Below the pieces are notes generated by a model. The model did no database searches. It was not told where the DNA came from and saw nothing but the letters and a program-made list of their open reading frames with translations. DNA of 64,000 nt from an uncultured Chitinophaga sp. (lineage in GTDB: Bacteria; Bacteroidota; Bacteroidia; Chitinophagales; Chitinophagaceae). Positions 1 to 6,151 of this stretch are shown in pieces (the first letter of the stretch is position 1; each line of letters starts with the position of its first letter). A program made the translations under genes and the position numbers. Location of the stretch: assembly GCF_937898475.1 (NCBI RefSeq), contig NZ_CALEJS010000025.1, positions 1-64,000 of the forward strand. Reading direction: 5' to 3'.

Positions 1-168
1 GCGTTGTAAGATAGCAGAACGGCGTTGTAAGATAGCAGAACGGCGTTGTAAGATAACAGAACGGCGTTGTAAGATAGCAGAACAGTGTTGTAAGCTGACA
101 CAACGGCATTGTAAGATAACAGAACGGAGCCGCCACCTTATAGAACAGTGTTGTAAGACAACAGAACG
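1..168 (+). repeat. 21-bp tandem repeat array, eight units, cut by the window edge
   Basis: Eight head-to-tail units of 21 bp. Units 1 and 2 are identical (GCGTTGTAAGATAGCAGAAC plus G), units 3, 4, 5, 6 and 8 differ by a few bases, and unit 7 (127-147) is strongly diverged. Because 21 is seven codons, the frame starting at base 2 stays open from the left edge to a TAA at 185-187. It reads as a heptapeptide of the type Cys-Lys-Ile-Ala/Thr-Glu-Arg-Arg. No start codon is visible inside the window, so whether it is translated cannot be told. The frame runs head-on into the 3' end of the methyltransferase gene on the other strand. A related array lies at 60837-61085 in the opposite orientation. 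Confidence 0.95.
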
Positions 169-183
169 GATGCGCAATAGATG

Positions 184-792
184 CTAACGCTGGTGTTCTT
201 CGCCCTCCGGCCGGTTACTGCTCCATTCTTTCCAAAGGGTTTCAAACTGCTCTTCCGGCAGCCTTCTCTGCTCATAATGCCCTGCCTTTGTTTTCTGTCT
301 CAAGGCCTCATAAATGCTCACGGCACAGGCTACAGAAATATTCAGGGAACGGATGATGCCCATCTGGGGAATGATAAAGTTACCATCAGCCAGGGCCCTT
401 ACCTCATCGCTCACCCCGCTATGCTCATTGCCAAACACCAGGGCTACAGAGCCGGTAAAATCAATATCATACAAGCTCACCGCATCGGCAGCCAGGTGGG
501 TGGTCATGATCTTATCATACTTATGGCGCAGGGCGGCTATGCATTCCGCCGCATCGGAGAACTGGTGCACGGTCAGCCATTTGGCAGCGCTGGAAGAGCT
601 TTTAGCGCCCCATTTCTTATGCCGGGGTATCTTGTTATTCAATACATATATCTCCTGTATGCCTACCGCGTCGCAGGTACGCATTACAGCAGATATATTG
701 TGCGGATCCTGCACATTTTCCAATACTACAGTAAGGTCTGGCTGGCGTTTATTCAATACGCCCATTAGTCTTTCCCTGCGTTCAGGTGTCAT
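184..792 (-). CDS. SpoU/TrmH family RNA 2'-O-methyltransferase
   Basis: The 202-residue protein has the three SPOUT (trefoil-knot) methyltransferase motifs in order. These are motif 1, NISAVMRTCDAVG, at about 32-44; motif 2, FGNEHSGVSDE, at 120-130; and motif 3, IPQMGIIRSLNISVA, at 141-155. Proteins of this family move a methyl group from S-adenosylmethionine to a ribose 2'-OH in tRNA or rRNA. The motifs and the short N-terminal region are closest to TrmH, which methylates guanosine-18 of the tRNA D-loop, but the exact target base is an inference. The length suits a stand-alone catalytic domain. The basic start MTPERRERL fits the family N-terminus. It is a single gene: its 3' end meets the tandem repeat and its 5' end faces a divergent pirin gene. 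Confidence 0.9.
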   Translation of the reverse strand: MTPERRERLMGVLNKRQPDLTVVLENVQDPHNISAVMRTCDAVGIQEIYVLNNKIPRHKKWGAKSSSSAAKWLTVHQFSDAAECIAALRHKYDKIMTTHLAADAVSLYDIDFTGSVALVFGNEHSGVSDEVRALADGNFIIPQMGIIRSLNISVACAVSIYEALRQKTKAGHYEQRRLPEEQFETLWKEWSSNRPEGEEHQR

Positions 793-811
793 AGTTCATT
801 TTTGGCTGGCG

Positions 812-819
812 CAAAAATA
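812..819 (-). promoter_or_regulatory. candidate -7 promoter element for the TrmH-like gene
   Basis: On the minus strand the bases read TATTTTTG, a full match to the Bacteroidota -7 consensus TAnnTTTG, 19 bases before the start codon. I see no convincing TTTG at the -33 position, so this is a partial match only. Confidence 0.35.
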
Positions 820-965
820 CTAAATCCCCGGTACCTTGCTCCCGCCCCCAGGGATCTTATACTATGACAAGCCAAACTCTTAATCTAGGTTAATGGACCC
901 AAAGCCTTTTCTGCCGGAAATTTGTACTGTAAATGCGAAAGCACCAACACCTAAAACAGACAATT

Positions 966-1697
966 ATGGCTAAAAGTATCTTACATAAGGCAGACACCCG
1001 CGGAAATGCGGATCATGGCTGGTTAAAAAGCCGCCAGACTTTCAGTTTCGCCGGTTACTATAACCCTGAGCGAATGGGATTTGGCGCCCTCCGCGTACTG
1101 AACGATGATGTGGTGGCCCCCGGCAGGGGTTTTGGCACCCACCCGCACGATAATATGGAGATCATCAGCATCCCACTGGAAGGTGATCTGCAACACCAGG
1201 ATAACCTGGGTAATACCGAAGTGATCCGCCAGGGCGATGTGCAGGTAATGAGCGCGGGCACCGGTGTTTTTCACAGCGAATACAATAAGAACAGCGACCG
1301 CCCGGTGAAATTCCTGCAGATCTGGCTGTTCCCCAACAAGCTGAACGTTCAGCCGCGTTACGACCAGATCACCCTGAACCTGGAAGAAAGGAAGAATAAA
1401 CTGCAACAGATCATCTCTCCCGATCCTTCCGGTCCCGGAACCTGGATCCACCAGGACGCCTGGTTCCACATGGGCACTTTTGAAAAGGGGAAAATACTGA
1501 CCTATGAGCTGAAAGATCCGAACAACGGCGTATACATCTTTGTTGTAAAAGGCTCCTTCACCGTAGACGGACAGCCGCTGGAAGCCCGCGATGGTCTCGG
1601 TATCAGCGAAACCAGCACGGTGAACATCAGCGCAAATGAAGACAACGCCGAAGTACTGATCATGGAAGTACCGATGCACATTCCTCAAAACTCTTAA
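966..1697 (+). CDS. pirin family protein (bicupin)
   Basis: With the start at 966 (MAKSILHKADTRG) the protein is 243 residues, the usual start and size for bacterial pirins; an upstream in-frame ATG at 933 adds only an unconserved leader. The iron ligands of human pirin and E. coli YhhW appear as His59, His61, His103 and Glu105 (GTHPHD and FHSEY). The C-terminal cupin (GVYIFVVKGSF) follows at about 195. Some pirins, such as YhhW, have quercetinase activity; others act as redox sensors. It heads a run of four genes on the same strand (YceI, a receiver-like protein, an esterase), so a role in oxidative or quinone stress is a reasonable inference. Confidence 0.93.
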   Translation: MAKSILHKADTRGNADHGWLKSRQTFSFAGYYNPERMGFGALRVLNDDVVAPGRGFGTHPHDNMEIISIPLEGDLQHQDNLGNTEVIRQGDVQVMSAGTGVFHSEYNKNSDRPVKFLQIWLFPNKLNVQPRYDQITLNLEERKNKLQQIISPDPSGPGTWIHQDAWFHMGTFEKGKILTYELKDPNNGVYIFVVKGSFTVDGQPLEARDGLGISETSTVNISANEDNAEVLIMEVPMHIPQNS

Positions 1698-1708
1698 ACC
1701 AGTTCAAT

Positions 1709-1724
1709 GGAGGAGGGCTCCTCC
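1709..1724. other. short inverted repeat between pirin and YceI genes
   Basis: GGAGGA and TCCTCC are separated by four bases just after the pirin stop codon. No T-run follows, so it is more likely an mRNA stem-loop within the operon than a terminator. Confidence 0.4.
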
Positions 1725-1771
1725 TCAACGTAACTTTACATCATTATTACAACATCATAAAACGCCTTATA

Positions 1772-2320
1772 ATGGAAACGCAAAACAAATCAAAATGGGT
1801 ACTAGACCCCGCCCACTCTGAAGTGGCCTTTAAAGTAAAACACCTGATGATCTCTACCGTTACCGGTAAGTTCACCAAATTTGATGTACAGCTGGAAGCA
1901 GGTAAAGAAGATTTCAGCGATGGCCAGTTAACCGTAACCCTTGATGTGGACGGTATCAATACCAACGATGCACAGCGCGACGGCCACCTGAAATCTCCTG
2001 ACTTCTTTGACGGCGAAAAATATCCCCAGCTGAAATTTGTATCCCGCTCTTTCAGGAAGTCTGACAGCAAAGGCGATTATATCCTGGAAGGCGATCTGAC
2101 CATCAAAGATGTTACCAAAGCCATCTCCATTCCCGTTGAATATGGCGGCACCGTACGTGATCCCTGGGGCAATACCAAAGCAGCGTTCAGTATCGACACC
2201 AAAATCAACCGTAAAGATTACGGGCTGAACTGGAATGCCACACTGGAAGCCGGTGGCGTACTGGTAGGTGAAGATGTGCGCATACTGGCTGAAATTCAAC
2301 TGGTAGAACAGGCACAATAA
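1772..2320 (+). CDS. YceI family protein
   Basis: The 182 residues form one YceI (lipocalin-like) domain: WVLDPAHSEVAFKVKHLMIS at 9-28, the TGKFTKFD turn, a central DGINTNDAQRDGHLKSPDFF segment and a C-terminal LNWNATLEAGGVLVGEDV segment. YceI proteins bind isoprenoid chains or other hydrophobic ligands in an eight-stranded barrel. No signal peptide is seen, so this copy is probably cytoplasmic, unlike E. coli YceI. It lies 74 bases after the pirin gene and 8 bases before the next gene, which points to cotranscription. YceI next to pirin recurs in many genomes and suggests stress or quinone chemistry, though the ligand is unknown. Confidence 0.92.
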   Translation: METQNKSKWVLDPAHSEVAFKVKHLMISTVTGKFTKFDVQLEAGKEDFSDGQLTVTLDVDGINTNDAQRDGHLKSPDFFDGEKYPQLKFVSRSFRKSDSKGDYILEGDLTIKDVTKAISIPVEYGGTVRDPWGNTKAAFSIDTKINRKDYGLNWNATLEAGGVLVGEDVRILAEIQLVEQAQ

Positions 2321-2328
2321 TTACTGCC

Positions 2329-2655
2329 ATGCAGATCGATCAACTCAACATATTAGCTGTGGGGCTCAATGCAGAAATCATGGCGGTAGTGAACCGTTTG
2401 ATAAACGGTCATGAGCAGTGGAAGGGAACTACCGTATGTACGATAGCGGAAGCGATAGCTGCCTTCAGCAAAGAGCAGTACCATATAGTACTGCTTTGTG
2501 CAGGCATCTGTGAAGAAACGGCCTCACAGCTTAAAACAACTTTAGCGGGGTTAAGTCCGGCAACCATTGTGATAAGGCATTTTGGCGGTGGCAGCGGTTT
2601 GCTGGAAAGTGAGATCCTGTCGGCGCTCAGCCAGCACAACATCCGGCTTAACTGA
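2329..2655 (+). CDS. small receiver-like protein of unknown function
   Basis: A 108-residue protein starting 8 bases after the YceI stop. It alternates predicted strands and helices (LNILAVGLNA, YHIVLLCAGI, ATIVIRHFGGGSG) in a pattern like a response-regulator receiver or Rossmann fold. The strand that should end in the phosphorylated Asp reads IVLLCAGICEE, with no Asp, so it would not be a phosphorylation switch. It has no membrane segment or signal peptide. The tight spacing within the pirin-YceI-esterase run implies a shared task. I do not recognise it as a named family, and the fold assignment is by eye. Confidence 0.7.
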   Translation: MQIDQLNILAVGLNAEIMAVVNRLINGHEQWKGTTVCTIAEAIAAFSKEQYHIVLLCAGICEETASQLKTTLAGLSPATIVIRHFGGGSGLLESEILSALSQHNIRLN

Positions 2656-2694
2656 ACAGCGCTGTCATTACCTGAACTTAGCTAATGGTGATAT

Positions 2695-3324
2695 ATGCAT
2701 CAGAAAAGGATCATTACCGCAGGTAAAAAACTGGAGGAAGCAGACAAGGCGCTGATAATGATTCATGGGCGCGGGGGAAGTGCAACAGACATCCTTTCCC
2801 TGGCCTCCCATTTATCTGCAGATGATTTCGCCTTACTGGCCCCGCAGGCTACCAATCATACCTGGTATCCCTACTCGTTTATGGCGCCGCCACAGCAGAA
2901 CGAACCCTGGTTGTCATCTGCGATCGCGCTGCTGCAGGAAGTAACAGCAGATGTGGAGCGGGCAGGGATCCCCTCCGGCAATATCTATTTCCTCGGCTTT
3001 TCACAGGGCGCCTGCCTGACGCTGGAATATGTTACGCGCCATGCAAAACAATACGGTGGGGTGATAGCTTTTACAGGCGGACTGATAGGCGACAAGATCT
3101 ACCCGGAAAATTATAAAGGCAGTTTTAATGGCATGCCCGTGTTCATTGGCACCAGCGATCCGGACATGCATGTACCCGTTGAAAGAGTGTATGCAACGGC
3201 CAATATTATGAGAGACATGCAGGCAGCTGTTACGGAAAAGGTGTACCATCATATGGGGCACACCATCAACCAGGATGAGATAACGCAGGCGAACAAGCTG
3301 CTGTTTAAAGATAGCCCCCTTTAA
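2695..3324 (+). CDS. phospholipase/carboxylesterase family alpha/beta hydrolase
   Basis: This is a 209-residue single-domain alpha/beta hydrolase. The nucleophile elbow is GFSQGA with Ser103, the acid is Asp155 (GTSDPDMHVP) and the base is His189 (HHMGHTI). IMIHGRGGSA at 21-30 forms the oxyanion-hole region. This arrangement is that of the phospholipase/carboxylesterase family, which includes B. subtilis MhqD from the quinone-responsive mhq regulon. It is the last gene of the pirin-YceI run, 39 bases after the receiver-like gene. A role in cleaving esters or thioesters that arise during electrophile stress is an inference from that context; the substrate cannot be read from the sequence. Confidence 0.88.
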   Translation: MHQKRIITAGKKLEEADKALIMIHGRGGSATDILSLASHLSADDFALLAPQATNHTWYPYSFMAPPQQNEPWLSSAIALLQEVTADVERAGIPSGNIYFLGFSQGACLTLEYVTRHAKQYGGVIAFTGGLIGDKIYPENYKGSFNGMPVFIGTSDPDMHVPVERVYATANIMRDMQAAVTEKVYHHMGHTINQDEITQANKLLFKDSPL

Positions 3325-3349
3325 GAGAACGGAGCTTTACTCCGTTCTC
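3325..3349. terminator. perfect 10-bp hairpin after the esterase gene
   Basis: GAGAACGGAG and CTCCGTTCTC are separated by a 5-base loop, starting right at the esterase stop codon. No T-run follows, so it may stop transcription weakly or protect the mRNA end. It also contains the stop codon of the permease remnant on the other strand. Confidence 0.5.
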
Positions 3350-3905
3350 AAACGCTTTACCGGGTTGGCTATTGCGGGCCTTATATTTGATACGGAAGCC
3401 CCCGGCACCTTGCGGATCCCAATCTCTTTTGTCCGCTGGTTGGTACTGTATGATGCAAGGCCCGGCAAACCAAGACAGGATATTAAAATGGCCAGTATGG
3501 CCAAGTGCAGGAACAGCTTTCCAAACCGGTCTTCCGCACGGTACTTCCGGTCAAAGAACTCGTCCATAAAATAATAGTTGAAAGGCCAGGAAGGGATGAG
3601 CGCTTTCCACTTACTTTCAACAGCGGCAATGGTGGCTGGTAAATTGGCAGGGGACATATTCACGGAAAGCAGGTAATCATACTCGGGGTTCATATGCAGG
3701 CTTAATGGACTGATGGGCCGTTGTAAGGAACGGAAATTAAAATCCCTGATCACCCCGATGATCCTGCCTTCATTTCCCCATTGTTTATAACGTTTACCGA
3801 TGGCTTCCTGCGGCGAAGCAAATCCAAACAGTTTAACCGCAGATTCATTGATCACCATGGCCGATGTGCTGTCTGATGCAAGATCTTTGGAGTATTGCCG
3901 GGAGT
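3337..3905 (-). pseudogene. remnant of an FtsX/MacB-type ABC transporter permease
   Basis: The translation has pieces of the long (about 800-residue) antimicrobial-peptide-type permease common in this phylum. These are a periplasmic core segment (RQYSKDLASDSTSA, then VINESAVKLFG), a membrane helix (LFLHLAILAILISCLGLPGLA) and the FtsX motif RTKEIGIRKVPGASVSNI. The first several hundred residues are missing: the reading frame opens at a stop inside the neighbouring regulator's 3' end. There is also an internal loss. GASVSNI should lead into about 90 residues with two more helices, but runs straight into IANPVKRLRTE, which looks like the true family C-terminus. A 5' deletion plus an in-frame internal deletion makes a working permease very unlikely. 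Confidence 0.85.
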
Positions 3906-3908
3906 TAA

Positions 3909-4490
3909 TTACTTATTCTTATACATAGCGCTCCTTACCTTGCTCAGGAATTCGGGCGAAACGCCTATGTAGCGCGCAATCTGGTGCTGGGGCACCCGTT
4001 GCATGATATGCGGGTACTTTTCTGTAAATGCCAGGTAACGTTCTTCCGCTGTCTGTGATACGGAGGCATAAAATCGCTTTTGCAATACTCCCAGGGAACG
4101 CTGCACCAGGATACGGAAGAACCTTTCGAACTTGGGCACTTTTTCAAAAAGCTCCATTTTATGTTTGTAGTCTATCATCAGCAGCTCGCAATCCTCTATT
4201 GTTTCAATGAACATATTGGAAGGAAGCTGTTCTGAGAAGCTGGACAGATCACTCACCCACCAGCCTTCCACCGCAAACAGCAGTATGGTTTCCGTTCCCT
4301 CCTGGTTAATGTAATAAGAGCGGATGCAGCCTTTTAAAATAAAGGCCTCAAAATCGCACACCTCGCCTTCCTGCAAAAGGAAATTTTTCTTCCTGACTTT
4401 TTTATATTTTAGTAAGGAGTGAAACAGCGCTGATTCTTCGGGGGTGAGCTGTATATGCTTAGCGATAGATTGGTCGATCTGTTCAAACAT
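3909..4490 (-). CDS. Crp/Fnr family transcriptional regulator (cNMP-binding domain)
   Basis: The 193-residue protein has an N-terminal cyclic-nucleotide-binding-like beta-barrel (LQEGEVCDFEAFILKGCIRSYY at about 40-61) and a dimer helix (VPKFERFFRILVQRSLGVLQ). The C-terminal helix-turn-helix is short (RVPQHQIARYIGVSPEFLSKVRS at about 166-188). This compact layout is the common Bacteroidota Crp/Fnr type. The ligand is unknown; the family's usual cAMP contacts are not evident. Its stop codon sits at the breakpoint of the permease remnant, so the upstream part of that permease was lost next to, or by insertion of, this regulator. It is transcribed away from the P460 pair and could control it. Confidence 0.88.
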   Translation of the reverse strand: MFEQIDQSIAKHIQLTPEESALFHSLLKYKKVRKKNFLLQEGEVCDFEAFILKGCIRSYYINQEGTETILLFAVEGWWVSDLSSFSEQLPSNMFIETIEDCELLMIDYKHKMELFEKVPKFERFFRILVQRSLGVLQKRFYASVSQTAEERYLAFTEKYPHIMQRVPQHQIARYIGVSPEFLSKVRSAMYKNK

Positions 4491-4614
4491 GCCATAAAAA
4501 TAAAAAATTCAGCCCGCTTTCTGCCGGCTTCAACTAGGAAATTGGCTGCTTGGGCTAAAAGTGCTCAAGGGGCGCCCCGTAATGGTCTTCTTTTGCATAA
4601 CAAATATTTATACC

Positions 4615-5574
4615 ATGTCATCAGCCACTACTCCCCTGTTCAAGAGAAGGATCATTAAGGTTATTGTGCTGCTGTGTGCCTGTTTGCTGCTGATCCAGTT
4701 TATTCGTCCTGAAATCCCCCATCCTCCTGTTACGGGCGACCTGCAGGCTCCTCCCGAGGTGAAGGCCATCCTGAAAAGGGCCTGTTATGACTGCCACTCC
4801 AACGAAACACAGCTCAGGTGGTATGATCAGCTGTCACCGGCTATATGGCGGGTAGCCGGCCACATAAAAGACGGCAGGCAGGTGTTGAATTTCTCCAACT
4901 GGCAAAGCCTTTCGCCGGCAGCGCAGAAAGGGAAGCTGTTTGAAAGCTTTAACCAGATAGCGCTGGGCGCCATGCCCCTGAAAGACTATCAGCTGCTGCA
5001 CCCCGGGGCGGCTATTTCGGCCGGCGATGCAGCGGTAATAAAACAATACCTGGCAGGAATGTTAAGCCATAAACCCGCCGACAGCGCCAAAACAGCGGAT
5101 GCGGAACAACAGTTCAGCCAGTATAAAGCGGGCGCCTTCAATGCCAGTAATGTGCAGCCAACGATAAACGGTATTGCCTACATCGGCGATTATAAGAACT
5201 GGCAGCCCGTCAGCACAACAGACCGGGTAGACAACGGCACCATGCGCGTGATCTACGGGAACGATGTGGCCATCACAGCCCTGAAAGAAAATAATATTCA
5301 TCCCTGGCCCAACGGCACCGTGTTTGCAAAAGCCGCGTGGACAGCCCTGGAAGATGCAGACGGCAATGTTCGTCCCGGCGCATTCATACAGGTGGAATTC
5401 ATGATCAAGGATGATAAAAAATACGCCGGCACCGAGGGATGGGGATGGGCACGATGGAAGGGCCCTAAGCTTACCCCTTATGGTCAAAACATCCTCTTCA
5501 CCACAGAATGCATTAACTGCCACCGCCCCGTGAAGAATAACGATCTTGTTTTCACTACACCCATTAAACACTAA
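4615..5574 (+). CDS. haem-binding domain plus cytochrome P460 domain protein
   Basis: Using the ATG at 4615 gives 319 residues with one N-terminal membrane anchor (IIKVIVLLCACLLLIQFI, 13-30). The 54-base upstream extension has no typical start context. A c-type haem motif CYDCH at 57-61 followed by SNET and LRWYDQLSPAIWRVAGHI is the haem-binding domain (Haem_bd, PF14376) of Bacteroidota. The rest, from about 180, matches the cytochrome P460 fold, with a second motif CINCH at 299-303 near the C-terminus, where P460 haem attaches. It is probably anchored in the inner membrane with its domains in the periplasm. P460 proteins oxidise hydroxylamine or bind NO in some bacteria; here the substrate is unknown. 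The next gene, 12 bases on, has a second P460-like domain. Confidence 0.85.
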   Translation: MSSATTPLFKRRIIKVIVLLCACLLLIQFIRPEIPHPPVTGDLQAPPEVKAILKRACYDCHSNETQLRWYDQLSPAIWRVAGHIKDGRQVLNFSNWQSLSPAAQKGKLFESFNQIALGAMPLKDYQLLHPGAAISAGDAAVIKQYLAGMLSHKPADSAKTADAEQQFSQYKAGAFNASNVQPTINGIAYIGDYKNWQPVSTTDRVDNGTMRVIYGNDVAITALKENNIHPWPNGTVFAKAAWTALEDADGNVRPGAFIQVEFMIKDDKKYAGTEGWGWARWKGPKLTPYGQNILFTTECINCHRPVKNNDLVFTTPIKH

Positions 5575-5586
5575 AAGCTATTTACC

Positions 5587-6066
5587 ATGCGATTGATATA
5601 TCTGTCAGCGGTCACGGTCATCTTATTCAGCGCCGCTTGTTCCCGTCCTGTTGATACCGCACAACTGGTGAACAACGAAGCTGCACTCCCCTCCTCTTTT
5701 CAATTTGAGGCAAAGGGCCTCACCAAGGTGATCACCTCATCCATCAACAGGAAACAGGCTACTATGAGTACCCTGTACGGCAATGAACAGGCATTTCAGC
5801 ACGCCCTTACAAAGGCAGACAGCAGCTATCCCAACGGGGCGGTACTGGCGCTGGTAACATGGAAACAGCAGGAAGATCAGCATTGGTTCGGCGCCAATAT
5901 TCCCGGGACGCTGCAAAGCATCGAGCTGGTTCAGATAAACGGCAATACCACTGCCTACGAGCAGTTCACCGGTACGGAATTAACGCCATCACCCCATACA
6001 GACAGCGCGCTGGTAAGCCGGAGAACCCGGTACATCCTGGACGAAAAACCGGCTGTAACGCCATAA
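5587..6066 (+). CDS. cytochrome P460-like lipoprotein lacking the haem motif
   Basis: A 159-residue predicted lipoprotein: the signal peptide MRLIYLSAVTVILFSAAC ends in a lipobox with Cys18. The middle part (MSTLYGNEQAF, then YPNGAVLALVTWKQQED and HWFGANIPG) looks like the cytochrome P460 domain. Compared with the preceding gene there is no CxxCH at the C-terminus, so covalent haem attachment as in true P460 is not expected. It lies 12 bases after the two-haem P460 protein and is almost certainly cotranscribed. It may be a partner subunit or a degenerate copy; I cannot tell which. Confidence 0.75.
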   Translation: MRLIYLSAVTVILFSAACSRPVDTAQLVNNEAALPSSFQFEAKGLTKVITSSINRKQATMSTLYGNEQAFQHALTKADSSYPNGAVLALVTWKQQEDQHWFGANIPGTLQSIELVQINGNTTAYEQFTGTELTPSPHTDSALVSRRTRYILDEKPAVTP

Positions 6067-6151
6067 TTACCAGACAATAAACAGGCAAACGCAACAGGAA
6101 GAATGATAATTTACTATCTTGCCCGCATTAAATAAGTTAATCTATCTTTCT

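Noticed and set aside
1..168. CRISPR array
   Set aside because: The units are contiguous 21-bp repeats with no unique spacers, and no cas gene is near.
1023..1688. Long open frame on the minus strand opposite pirin
   Set aside because: It mirrors the pirin gene, which has all its metal ligands; the antisense translation shows no family features and is rich in codon-usage artefacts.
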